Shown piece after piece: positions 9,243 through 17,900 of a stretch of 64,000 bases of DNA. Numbering within the stretch: position 1 is the stretch's first letter; every line of letters begins with the position of its first letter. This DNA is from Fibrobacter succinogenes (GTDB lineage Bacteria; Fibrobacterota; Fibrobacteria; Fibrobacterales; Fibrobacteraceae): assembly GCA_902799745.1 (NCBI GenBank), contig CADCBQ010000026.1:1-64000 (forward strand), in the 5' to 3' direction. Position numbers and translations under genes: made by a program. The notes under the pieces are model-generated. The model saw only the letters and a program-made list of their open reading frames with translations. It made no database searches and was not told the origin of the DNA.

Positions 9243-11135
9243 ATGGAACTAACCAAATCGCAGGAACGCCGTCTAGCATTTGTGGCTAGCCTCTTGAGTC
9301 TCAATCCGAACGATCCTACTGACAGAATTAAGGCACTCCGGCATCTAAACCTTGATGAAAACGGCTGCTTCCATGGTTTCCAATATTCCCAAGGCTTTAT
9401 GGAATTCTTCATCTTCCTCGATGAAGATACTCCGCTTGAAAAGGTCGTTTCTCACCTGAATTCTGACCTCAAACAGCTCCAGATTGCCGTTTTCCGCACC
9501 AGCGACCCTCCTAATCCGTTCTTTATGTCGCTCCGCGAAGAAGCTGATCCTTGGGCTGTTAATAAGATTTCTGACGATGACGAAGAGGAAGATTCCGATT
9601 CCCCGGCAAGTCGTCCCTATATGGAAACGCTCGAAATTACGGTTCTCCGTACCCGTGCGACCCGCGACATTACCGACTCCGAACTGGAACGTACCCTCAA
9701 GGACATGCGCCGCAAGCTTGGCATCTGGAAGAACGAAGTCAAGGCTAAGCTCGAAATCATTGCCGAACACGACGACTTGACCCGCGACTTCCGCAGCGCC
9801 GACGACAAGCTTGAAATCGTGATGGATTCCGATCCGCTTCACCTGACCTCCGATCACGGTGAACTGTTCCTCGGTTTCTGCCCGATTCGTACGATTTTTG
9901 ATTATCACGTGAACCTGGGTAAGCGTCTCAAGACGAAGCACAACATGGCTATCGTCTCCAGTAACATCCGTACTTACCTCGGTAACCTCACCCACACGAA
10001 CGCTGCTTTGATCGATGCCTTCCAGACTATGGAACGTAACGACGACCAGAACGTGAACGTGGATGACTTCCCGTTCCTGCACAACGGTATGACCCTTACC
10101 GGTGATGACCTGCGCCTCAAGGAACGCGATGGCAAGAAGGTGCTCTATATTGAACGCCCGAAGATTATTAACGGTGCCCAGTCCCTGTTCACCTATGAAC
10201 AGTACGCCAAGAAGAGCAAGAAGCCGGTGAACCCGCAGGTGCTCGTGAAGGTCGTGGTGCCGTATCCTGGTGCTGACAACTTCCTGAACCAGGTGACCAT
10301 GGCCAACAACCGCCAGAACCCGGTGTTCAGCTACCATCTGCGTGCTGCTGACGACCTGCAGTTCTTCATTTGGCAGCGTTACCAGGAAGAAGGCTTTACC
10401 TACGTTTATAAGGATGGCGTGCGCCTCAAAGCACGTACCCGTAAGCTCGAAGTGCGTATGCGCCCTGAACTTGCCAAGACCCTCTTCATGATGGATGGCA
10501 AGCTCAGCGAATGCCGCTCCAGCGACTGCATTTTCGATAAGGAAACCCTGTACCAGCGTTGCTTCGGCGCGTTCGTGCGTGTGTCTCCGGATAAGGAACG
10601 CGACTTTGTGCGCAAGACCATCGCCTTCACCAAGGCATGGCAGCTTCTTAGCCGCTTGCCGATCAAGATCCGCCGCGTGACCCCGGGTAAGGGCGTGTCT
10701 ATCGAAGCTAACGACGATAACCCGCTGACCCGCATCACCTGGAACGGTCGCCTCGAAGACAAGTTTATCTTCCGTAGCGCCGTGAAGGACCTGGTGGTTG
10801 CCCTTGCCCTTAAGCATTGGCTCATTTACGGCGATCCGATTCAGGACTTCGAATGGCTGGTTGAAAACGAACTCAACTTCAACGATTCCATCCTCAAGTA
10901 TGCTTCCAAGATTTACACTGAAGACTTGAAGGGGATCTTGATTTCTGAATTCAAGGATAATCCGGCTTACTACGATACTATTACGACGATCGACAAGGAT
11001 TCCGGTGAATCCGTGGAACGTCGCCTGTGGAAGGGCTTCAGCAATACCGCTACTTACGACAAGATGATGGATCTTCTGTGCAAGAAGAACTCCACTTGGG
11101 AAAAGTGCCGCGGCGGTATCGAAGTATTCCTTTAA
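9243..11135 (+). CDS. AIPR-family protein (abortive infection / phage resistance family)
   Basis: 630 aa, ATG preceded by GAGG. Residues about 200-420 match the AIPR layout: NIRTYLG (241-247), FLHNGMTL (278-285), PKIINGAQSLFTYE (306-319) and TMANNRQNPV (352-361). These correspond to the family's NxRxYLG, FwxxNNGI, IvNGxQT and NNqNpI blocks. AIPR proteins were named for abortive-infection phage resistance and often sit in defence loci; the biochemical activity is poorly known. The N-terminal 200 residues (acidic stretch DDDEEEDSD at 111-119) are not recognised. No methylase, toxin-antitoxin or other defence gene adjoins it, and codon use resembles highly expressed genes, so a housekeeping role is also possible. 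A strong terminator follows. Confidence 0.68.
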   Translation: MELTKSQERRLAFVASLLSLNPNDPTDRIKALRHLNLDENGCFHGFQYSQGFMEFFIFLDEDTPLEKVVSHLNSDLKQLQIAVFRTSDPPNPFFMSLREEADPWAVNKISDDDEEEDSDSPASRPYMETLEITVLRTRATRDITDSELERTLKDMRRKLGIWKNEVKAKLEIIAEHDDLTRDFRSADDKLEIVMDSDPLHLTSDHGELFLGFCPIRTIFDYHVNLGKRLKTKHNMAIVSSNIRTYLGNLTHTNAALIDAFQTMERNDDQNVNVDDFPFLHNGMTLTGDDLRLKERDGKKVLYIERPKIINGAQSLFTYEQYAKKSKKPVNPQVLVKVVVPYPGADNFLNQVTMANNRQNPVFSYHLRAADDLQFFIWQRYQEEGFTYVYKDGVRLKARTRKLEVRMRPELAKTLFMMDGKLSECRSSDCIFDKETLYQRCFGAFVRVSPDKERDFVRKTIAFTKAWQLLSRLPIKIRRVTPGKGVSIEANDDNPLTRITWNGRLEDKFIFRSAVKDLVVALALKHWLIYGDPIQDFEWLVENELNFNDSILKYASKIYTEDLKGILISEFKDNPAYYDTITTIDKDSGESVERRLWKGFSNTATYDKMMDLLCKKNSTWEKCRGGIEVFL

Positions 11136-11166
11136 TATCGCAAAATAAGGTGATTAAATTTACAGG

Positions 11167-11194
11167 AAGTCCTCCATCGGGGGACTTTTTTTTT
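11167..11194 (+). terminator. Rho-independent terminator of the AIPR gene
   Basis: A 9-bp stem (11167-11175 with 11179-11187, one T-G pair), 3-nt loop ATC, then an uninterrupted T run to 11194. Confidence 0.88.
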
Positions 11195-11270
11195 GTAGAT
11201 GTAATTTTTTTGTACGCAATCCAATTCTTTTTGTGTATATTCAAAAAGAACAAATGTGGAGGTGTCAATT

Positions 11271-12944
11271 ATGAATATGAAGTGTAGTCGCGTTTTCAAA
11301 AAAGCGTTGCCTTTGGCGCTGCTTTCTGCAACGTTTGCCATGGTGGCTTGCGATTTTGGTTCCGATTCTAAGGATTCCAGTGACGAACAGACCGTTGAAC
11401 AGAAAAATACGGTTGAGGAAGGTTCCGATCAGCCTACAAATACCGAAACGGTTGATGGGAAAAACGTTTCTGAACAGGGATCTTCGTCAAGTGTGCGATC
11501 GACTGATGAAAGTTCATCGAGCGTGCAGTCGACAGATGGAAGTTCGTCGAGCGTTCAGTCGAGTACTCCGTCGGCATTCAAGGATGACCATTGCTTTGAA
11601 GATTGGGGGCCCTATGGTGTAGCCCGAATAAATACGGGGTATGACGCTGGTTTTAATAATTCCGGCTATTGGTATACCTATAATGATAACGAAGATGGTG
11701 GAAAATCAACCATAAAATGGGCTGCTGAGCCAGATGTGTATGGCGGTTTGGAACCGGTTCTCGAGAAATGTGTTACGGGCCTTTGTGGAACGTATAAGTT
11801 GGATAAAGGCACCTTGGACTACGATCCGTATGTGGTTGTCGCTTTTGACCTTGCGGGTAAGGATGCTGATGGCCGTGTCATACCGGTCGACGCTTCCGGC
11901 TTGGGAGGATTTGAGATTAGTCTTGCTGTCTCGGCGGCTGCTACACTTGAGTTGAGCATGGGTAACGAAGAAGATGCGAAAATCGACTTTGCACTTCCTG
12001 CTTATGACTTGGGTAAGTCTTCGACTGGTAAGACGGTTCGCATTCCTTGGTCCAAGTTTGTCCAGCCGAGTTGGGGCAAAGTCAAAATATCAATGGAAGA
12101 TGCCGTAAAAAAACTGACTTCGGTTATAATTAGGATTCAAGCCAAGGACGGCAGTGAGGGTCAATTTAATATTATGCAGGTAGCGGCGTATGATCGTGGA
12201 AGCTTTGGTAGTTGCCCCGGTTATGTGCCGGTGGTTTCTTCGAGCTCGACTGCTCCGAAATCGAGCAATAGTGTAGTGCCCAAATCAAGCAGCAGTTTGG
12301 CTCCTTGCGATTTTGAAAATTGGTATGGAGCTGATGGTGTTGCTCGAATCAACACGGGTTACGATGCCGGTTTTGACAATTCCGGTTACTGGTATATTGC
12401 AAACGATAGCCTCGATGGCGGAAAGTCTGTCATCACATGGGCGGCTGAACCTGATCCAGAGGGCGGCTTGGAACCGGTCCTCGATTCATGTGGTGGCGTT
12501 TGTGGAACGTACAAGCTGGATAAAGGGGATTTGGCCTATGATCCGTTTGTGGAGATCGCTTTCGACCTTGCGGGGAAGGGTGCCGATGGTCAAGCCATAC
12601 CGGTCGATATTTCTGGTATGGAGGGTATTGACATTCAATTTAGTTCCTCGCATGCCGCTGTACTTGAGTTGAGCCTGGGTGAAGAAATGGATAAGAAAAT
12701 CGGTTATGCACTTCCGGCTTATGACCTGGGCAAGTCTTCTACCGGTAAGTATGCTAGCATTCCTTGGTCCAAGTTTGCTCAGCCAAGCTGGGCTAAGGCT
12801 GACCAGCTCATTTCCATAGAAGAAGCGATCACTTCTGTTGCTTCCATCCGAGTCAGAATTCAGGCTAAGACTGGTTCTGAGGGACAATTCAATATTATGG
12901 GTATAGGAAGGCGTGGTACTCTTCTAACTTGTTGCGGCCCCTGA
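11271..12944 (+). CDS. Lipoprotein with two tandem carbohydrate-binding-like modules
   Basis: 557 aa. Start ATG 11271 lies 7 nt after GGAGGT; in-frame GTG 11256 overlaps the Shine-Dalgarno. A lipobox (MVAC) is followed by an acidic, Ser-rich spacer with SSSSV-type repeats (about 55-100). Two copies of a roughly 195-residue module follow (about 105-310 and 345-557), joined by a second Ser-rich linker. Shared blocks include GVARINTGYDAGF, GGLEPVL, CGTYKLDKG, LPAYDLGKSSTGK, IPWSKF and GSEGQFNIM. The layout (two beta-rich modules, Ser linkers, lipid anchor) suggests a surface carbohydrate-binding protein of the CBM11/CIA30 kind; this is inference, no catalytic motif is seen. The copies are alike enough at the DNA level to indicate recent duplication. 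Confidence 0.7.
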   Translation: MNMKCSRVFKKALPLALLSATFAMVACDFGSDSKDSSDEQTVEQKNTVEEGSDQPTNTETVDGKNVSEQGSSSSVRSTDESSSSVQSTDGSSSSVQSSTPSAFKDDHCFEDWGPYGVARINTGYDAGFNNSGYWYTYNDNEDGGKSTIKWAAEPDVYGGLEPVLEKCVTGLCGTYKLDKGTLDYDPYVVVAFDLAGKDADGRVIPVDASGLGGFEISLAVSAAATLELSMGNEEDAKIDFALPAYDLGKSSTGKTVRIPWSKFVQPSWGKVKISMEDAVKKLTSVIIRIQAKDGSEGQFNIMQVAAYDRGSFGSCPGYVPVVSSSSTAPKSSNSVVPKSSSSLAPCDFENWYGADGVARINTGYDAGFDNSGYWYIANDSLDGGKSVITWAAEPDPEGGLEPVLDSCGGVCGTYKLDKGDLAYDPFVEIAFDLAGKGADGQAIPVDISGMEGIDIQFSSSHAAVLELSLGEEMDKKIGYALPAYDLGKSSTGKYASIPWSKFAQPSWAKADQLISIEEAITSVASIRVRIQAKTGSEGQFNIMGIGRRGTLLTCCGP

Positions 12945-12999
12945 TTGCCGAGGCTTCCTACAAACTACTTGCATCTTACTTATTTAAACAAAAAGAAAC

Positions 13000-13030
13000 A
13001 AAAGTCGTTGACTAGCTCAACGGCTTTTTC
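13000..13030 (+). terminator. Rho-independent terminator of the tandem-module lipoprotein gene
   Basis: A 12-bp stem (13000-13011 with 13017-13028, one T-G pair), 5-nt loop CTAGC, then T residues. Confidence 0.8.
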
Positions 13031-13038
13031 TAATTTTG
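13008..13038 (+). promoter_or_regulatory. Candidate Bacteroidetes-type promoter for the carboxyltransferase gene
   Basis: TTG at 13008-13010, a 20-nt spacer and TAATTTTG at 13031-13038 match the Bacteroidetes consensus TTG/TAnnTTTG exactly. The predicted transcript would start near 13043, ahead of AGGAG at 13061 and the ATG at 13077. The -33 box lies inside the preceding terminator hairpin. No experimental support. Confidence 0.45.
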
Positions 13039-13076
13039 GCTACGAAAATCTTACAAGTACAGGAGTTCTTTACAAA

Positions 13077-14696
13077 ATGTGGAACGAAAAGTATATCGCC
13101 AAGCTGGATAACTACCTGGCCCAGGCCCAGGCAGCTGGTGGCGCTGCTCGTGTTGATAAGCAGCACCAGTCCGGAAAGTGCACTGCCCGCGAACGCATGG
13201 AAATGCTGTTCGATGAAGGTACGTTTGTTGAAGTCGGTGCGCTCCGCAAGTCGAGCAACCGCGTGCTCAAGGAAAGCAAGGTCGTCTTGGGTGACGGCGT
13301 CGTGACCGGTTACGGCAAGGTGAATGGCCGTCTGGTGTTTGCCTCTTCTCAGGACTTTACAGTGGGTGGCGGCTCCTTGGGCCAGTGCCACGCTGAAAAG
13401 ATTTGCCGCGTGATGGATATGGCTGTCGAAGCCGGTGCTCCGTTTGTCGCCATGAACGATAGCGGTGGAGCCCGTATCGACGAAGGCGTGTTCTCGCTCG
13501 CAGGCTATAGCGCCATCATGGCCCGCAACGTCTGGGCTTCTGGCGTGATTCCGCAGATTGCCGTGATCATGGGCCCCTGCGCTGGTGGCGCCTGCTATTC
13601 TCCGGCTCTCAGCGACTTCATTTTCATGACTCAGAACACGAGCCAGATGTTCCTTACGGGTCCGGCTGTCGTGAAGCAGGTGATGGGCGAAAACATTACC
13701 GCTGCCGAACTCGGTGGCGCTCCGGTGCACATGGCAAAGTCCGGTGTGGCTCACTTCATGTACGAAGACGACAAGAAGTGCCTCGAAGGTGTCCGCAAGC
13801 TCCTCAGCTACTTGCCGCAGAGCAACCGCAAGGAATCTGCTGAGTGCAACTGCAAGATTGCCGAAGCTGCCAAGAACGACGAAGGCTTCTTCAAGAAGCT
13901 GTTCTCCAAGTCCGAATCGACCGAAGTTGCTGCTTCTTTCGACAACAGCGCCTCTATTCAGGACATCGTTCCGGATAACTACAAGCAGGCTTACGACGTG
14001 AAGTCCGTGATTGCCGCCTTTGCTGATGCCGACAGCTTCTTTGAAGTGCAGAGCGACTGGGGCAAGAACGTGGTGATCGGCTTCGCTCGCCTGAACGGTG
14101 AAGCCATCGGTATCGTGGCTAACCAGCCGAAGGTCCTCGCCGGTTCCTTGGACGTGGATGGCTCCGACAAGGCTGGCCGCTTTGTCCGCTTCTGCGACGC
14201 GTTCAACATTCCGCTCCTCGCCCTCGCTGACGTTCCGGGTTACATGCCGGGTTCCAAGCAGGAATACTCGGGCATCATCCGCCACGGTGCAAAGCTCCTT
14301 TACGCCTTTGCCGAAGCGACCGTGCCGAAGGTGACGCTCATTCTGCGTAAGGCTTTCGGTGGTGCCTATATCGCCATGAACAGCAAGGACGTGGGTGCCG
14401 ACTACGTGTTCGCTCTCCCGATTGCCCAGGTGGCCGTGATGGGTGCTGAAGGTGCTGTGGAAATCATCAACAAGAAGGAAATCGCTGCAGCTCCGGATCC
14501 GGTGGCCGCTCGCGCCCAGTGCATCGCCAAGTACGAAGAAGAACTGATGAACCCCTACGTTGCCGCCTCCATGGGCGTGGTCGACGAAGTGATTCACCCG
14601 GCCGATGTTCGTAAGCGCCTGATTGCCGCTTTTGACGCCTTGAAGACCAAGGAACAGAAGCGTCACTGGAAGAAGCACGCAAATATACCGCTGTAG
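13077..14696 (+). CDS. Acyl-CoA carboxylase carboxyltransferase subunit (propionyl-CoA carboxylase beta / methylmalonyl-CoA decarboxylase alpha type)
   Basis: 539 aa; ATG at 13077, 11 nt after AGGAG. The longer upstream frame crosses a terminator and is not coding. The protein transfers carboxyl groups between carboxybiotin and an acyl-CoA. Signature segments are ARERMEMLFDEGTF, FVAMNDSGGARIDEG, MGPCAGGACYSPAL and, in the second crotonase-like half, DVPGYMPGSKQEYSGIIRHG and LRKAFGGAYIAMNSK. Propionyl-CoA carboxylase and the Na+-pumping methylmalonyl-CoA decarboxylase alpha subunit cannot be separated by motif alone. No biotin carrier, biotin carboxylase or membrane beta subunit adjoins it, so partners must be elsewhere. 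The succinate fermentation of such bacteria fits a methylmalonyl-CoA route. Codon use looks highly expressed. Confidence 0.9.
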   Translation: MWNEKYIAKLDNYLAQAQAAGGAARVDKQHQSGKCTARERMEMLFDEGTFVEVGALRKSSNRVLKESKVVLGDGVVTGYGKVNGRLVFASSQDFTVGGGSLGQCHAEKICRVMDMAVEAGAPFVAMNDSGGARIDEGVFSLAGYSAIMARNVWASGVIPQIAVIMGPCAGGACYSPALSDFIFMTQNTSQMFLTGPAVVKQVMGENITAAELGGAPVHMAKSGVAHFMYEDDKKCLEGVRKLLSYLPQSNRKESAECNCKIAEAAKNDEGFFKKLFSKSESTEVAASFDNSASIQDIVPDNYKQAYDVKSVIAAFADADSFFEVQSDWGKNVVIGFARLNGEAIGIVANQPKVLAGSLDVDGSDKAGRFVRFCDAFNIPLLALADVPGYMPGSKQEYSGIIRHGAKLLYAFAEATVPKVTLILRKAFGGAYIAMNSKDVGADYVFALPIAQVAVMGAEGAVEIINKKEIAAAPDPVAARAQCIAKYEEELMNPYVAASMGVVDEVIHPADVRKRLIAAFDALKTKEQKRHWKKHANIPL

Positions 14697-14733
14697 TGTC
14701 AAACCTGCAGTTGTAGATAAATTAACTTTTGTG

Positions 14734-14762
14734 AAAACGGCTCGCTCTGCGGGCCGTTTTTT
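14734..14762 (+). terminator. Rho-independent terminator of the carboxyltransferase gene
   Basis: A 10-bp stem (14734-14743 with 14751-14760, one T-G pair), 7-nt loop, then a short T tail. Confidence 0.82.
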
Positions 14763-14903
14763 GCTTATGTAGCGCAAGGAAAACCGTCCAAATCGTTGAA
14801 AAATTGCTAATTTCGCACAAATTGCAGGAAAAATCCCATATTATAGGTGGTTTTGCGGTATGCGAATTCAGTATTTTATGGGGCACCTGTATAGAAGTAT
14901 ATT

Positions 14904-17900
14904 GTGTTTTTTGAAGGTCTAAAACGCTTGTGGCCGGTGGCGACTGTCGCCCTTGCCGTAGGAATCGCCTGGTCCCAGAGCGATTCTGTTTCGGTTGTGT
15001 CTGCAAGCGATGCCGAGACGTCTGAACCTGACCCGGCAGAGACCGAATGGCAGCCGACTTACCAGTACATAGCGTTACCGCCCTCGGTGAACCCGTTGAA
15101 CGGCTTGTTGCCGTTTGGTGGCATCGGATCTTCGCCCACGCTCATGAGTACGAGCAAGGGACAGGTCTTTAGCCACGATATCGATGTGTCGACCCGTGAA
15201 ATGGATGTGAGCGAAAAGCGCGTGAACTCCGTTTCGCGTGATACCACGACCTTGTGGACGGCGCATTACCCTGAACTTGCCGATTACGTGTCGGACATGT
15301 ACAGTATTGGGCAGAAGAGCCTTTGGCTGAACGACTTGGTGGGTAAGGCGAACGACGGTTACGAGACCCCCGAGACCGGTTCGGTGTTCGACATTACGAT
15401 TCCGGTGACGATGCCTGCGTGGATGCGCGACTTTGGCCTCGACAAACCGAAGCTGATGCTCCAGGGTACCATGGACATTCGCTTGAAGGGTTACGGCGAA
15501 AAGGACGATGCCGAGGGTAGCACGAACACGAGCCTGTGGCCGAGCCCCACTTTGAACTACACGCCGAACTTCATGGTGAAGGGTAAAATCGGTCCGTACA
15601 TCACGGTTGAAATCAACAACGTGGAAGAAGGCCTCGGTGCCCGCAACCAGGTGCGCGTGGTTTACGAAGAGTCTTACAAGGACGAATTTGAAGACTACAT
15701 TCTGCAGCGCGTAGAAGCTGGTACCACGAACCTCGCTTTGACGGGTACGGAACTCACGGGTTACTCCGAGAACCACCAGGGCTTGTTCGGTATCAAGGCC
15801 GACTGGAAGTTGGGTGACTGGAGGCTCACGACCATTGCTTCGCAGGATGGTGGTGACCAGGAAGAATACAGCCTGAAGGCGAGTGAATCGGTTTCGGAAT
15901 TCCAGATTCTGGATAAGCAGTTTGTTGCTTACCGTTACTACTTCTTGAACAACGAAGCGAAAGACGAATACGTGAGAGAAGTTTCGCGTACGGGCAAGAG
16001 AACCAAGACCTATAGCGCAACAGACCTGAAGTTGTTCAAGCGCGGTGCGACGAATGCGAAGACCGGCGTGATTGAAAATGTATATGTCAAGTACATAACG
16101 CCTAGCGGCAAGCCGATTGTAAAGCTGGTGGAACGCATGGTGGCGTTACAGTCTGGCGAAGACTTTACCTACGATTCCAAGATGGGCGTGGTCAAGGTGA
16201 ATGGCGTAAGCCGAAACACGTTGCTTGCTGCTAGCTGGTCTGAAAACCGCGGAAAGTCTTCGGTGAAAGAAGGCGATACGATTTCGCTTATCCAATGGGA
16301 TGCGACCCTTTCGGAACTTACGGACATCGACAAGTTGATGCTTCGTAACGTGTATTCGATCGGTATTTCGGATGCAAGTTCTTCGAACTTTGTGCTGCGC
16401 ATGAAGAATAAGTCCGGTATTTCGGGAAGCTTCCTCAAGACTTTGGGCTTGGTGGATACGACTACGGGAACACCGCTTGTAAATGACGCTACGATCTTTA
16501 AGAAAGATGGCGCCGGTAACTACACAGGTGAAATGTGGCTGCCGTGTAAGCAGAGCTCGGACCCTGTATACGATGGCAAGAAGGATAGGGAAGAGGCGGC
16601 AAGGCAGAACTGCTTGGAACCGTTGCGTAACTTGGATTCTTCTGCAGCCATGGCTCAGCTTTATACGCTGCCTGTCTATAACCTTTCCCGCTACACGAAC
16701 CGTTTCTATTTCGAATCGGTGGGCAAGCGCCGTAGTTCTACGATTAGCGTGCGTGACCCGAGCTCTAGCTATTCTGTGAGCGGTAGCTCCTGTATGGATA
16801 TTTCGCCGGGTACCGAAAAGGTGACGGCAGGTTCTACGACCCTTATTCGCGGCACCGACTACGAAGTGAACTACGAACTGGGCCAGATTGAACTTTTGAG
16901 TGAACGTGCCCTTGACCCGAACAAGGAAATCAAGGTAAGTTACGAATGCGAACCCCTGTTCGAAATCGACAACAAGCTGTTGCTCGGTGCCCGCGCCGAA
17001 CTTCCGCTTGACTTGTACGGCATGGGTGCTGGTTCCGTGTTCGGCATTACCGCCTTGTACAAGAGCCAGAGCACTACGGCAAAGACCCCGACTCTCGGCA
17101 ACGAACCTTATTCCAGCGTGCTGTGGGGCATGAACCTCCGCCTGCAGGATACCGTGCCCGCCCTCACCGAACTTGTGAACATGATTCCGGGCATTAACAC
17201 GACGGCGCAGTCCAGCTGGCGTTACGAAGCTGAATTTGCGGCGAGCCGCCACAATGCGAATACGAGTGATGAACAATCTGCTTTTGTGGAAGATTTCGAA
17301 ACGACGACTTCGGGATTGACGTATCCGCTTTCTCGACTTTCCTGGTACCATGCATCGCCTCCGGGTGGTTCGGACAAGGATCATTCGACTTACATTGAAA
17401 ATCTCGATTACAAGCATCAGGGCGAATTCATTTGGCACAGCAACAATACGGAGCTGTACAAGAACATCTATACGCCGGTGGGCAATTCCGATGTCGATAA
17501 CCAGCACTTGACCGTGCTCAAGATGACGCTCCGCGCGAACGATAATTTGGCGGGTAATTCCTGGGGTGGTATCATGCGACCGAACAGCAGCTACTACCAG
17601 GACTTGAGCGATATGAAGTATATCGAGGTGGTGGCTCGTGGTAATGTGGGTTCCTTGTATCTCGATTTGGGCCTTGTCAGCGAAGACCTTTCGATTAACG
17701 GTACTGCGCCGAACGGTGACTACAACGGTGAAAATGATATTGGTACGACGACAGCCTTGCATGACAAGGGTCTTGACGGCTTGAGTGGCGCCGATGAATT
17801 TGACTCGGTGTGGGACTGCCGTACGACTCCGTGTAAGGGCTCCGAATTGAGCGTTCGCATGGGAAATGTCGATGCGTCTACGAACGATATTGCCCGCGAT

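Noticed and set aside
9345..10817. 490-codon minus-strand frame over the AIPR gene
   Set aside because: Antisense shadow; His/Val-rich translation without family features.
12905..12944. Possible frameshift at the end of the duplicated lipoprotein module
   Set aside because: The two modules diverge here, but neither alternative frame restores the end of the first module.
13017..14777. 586-codon minus-strand frame over the carboxyltransferase gene
   Set aside because: Antisense shadow; spans the terminator and promoter region.
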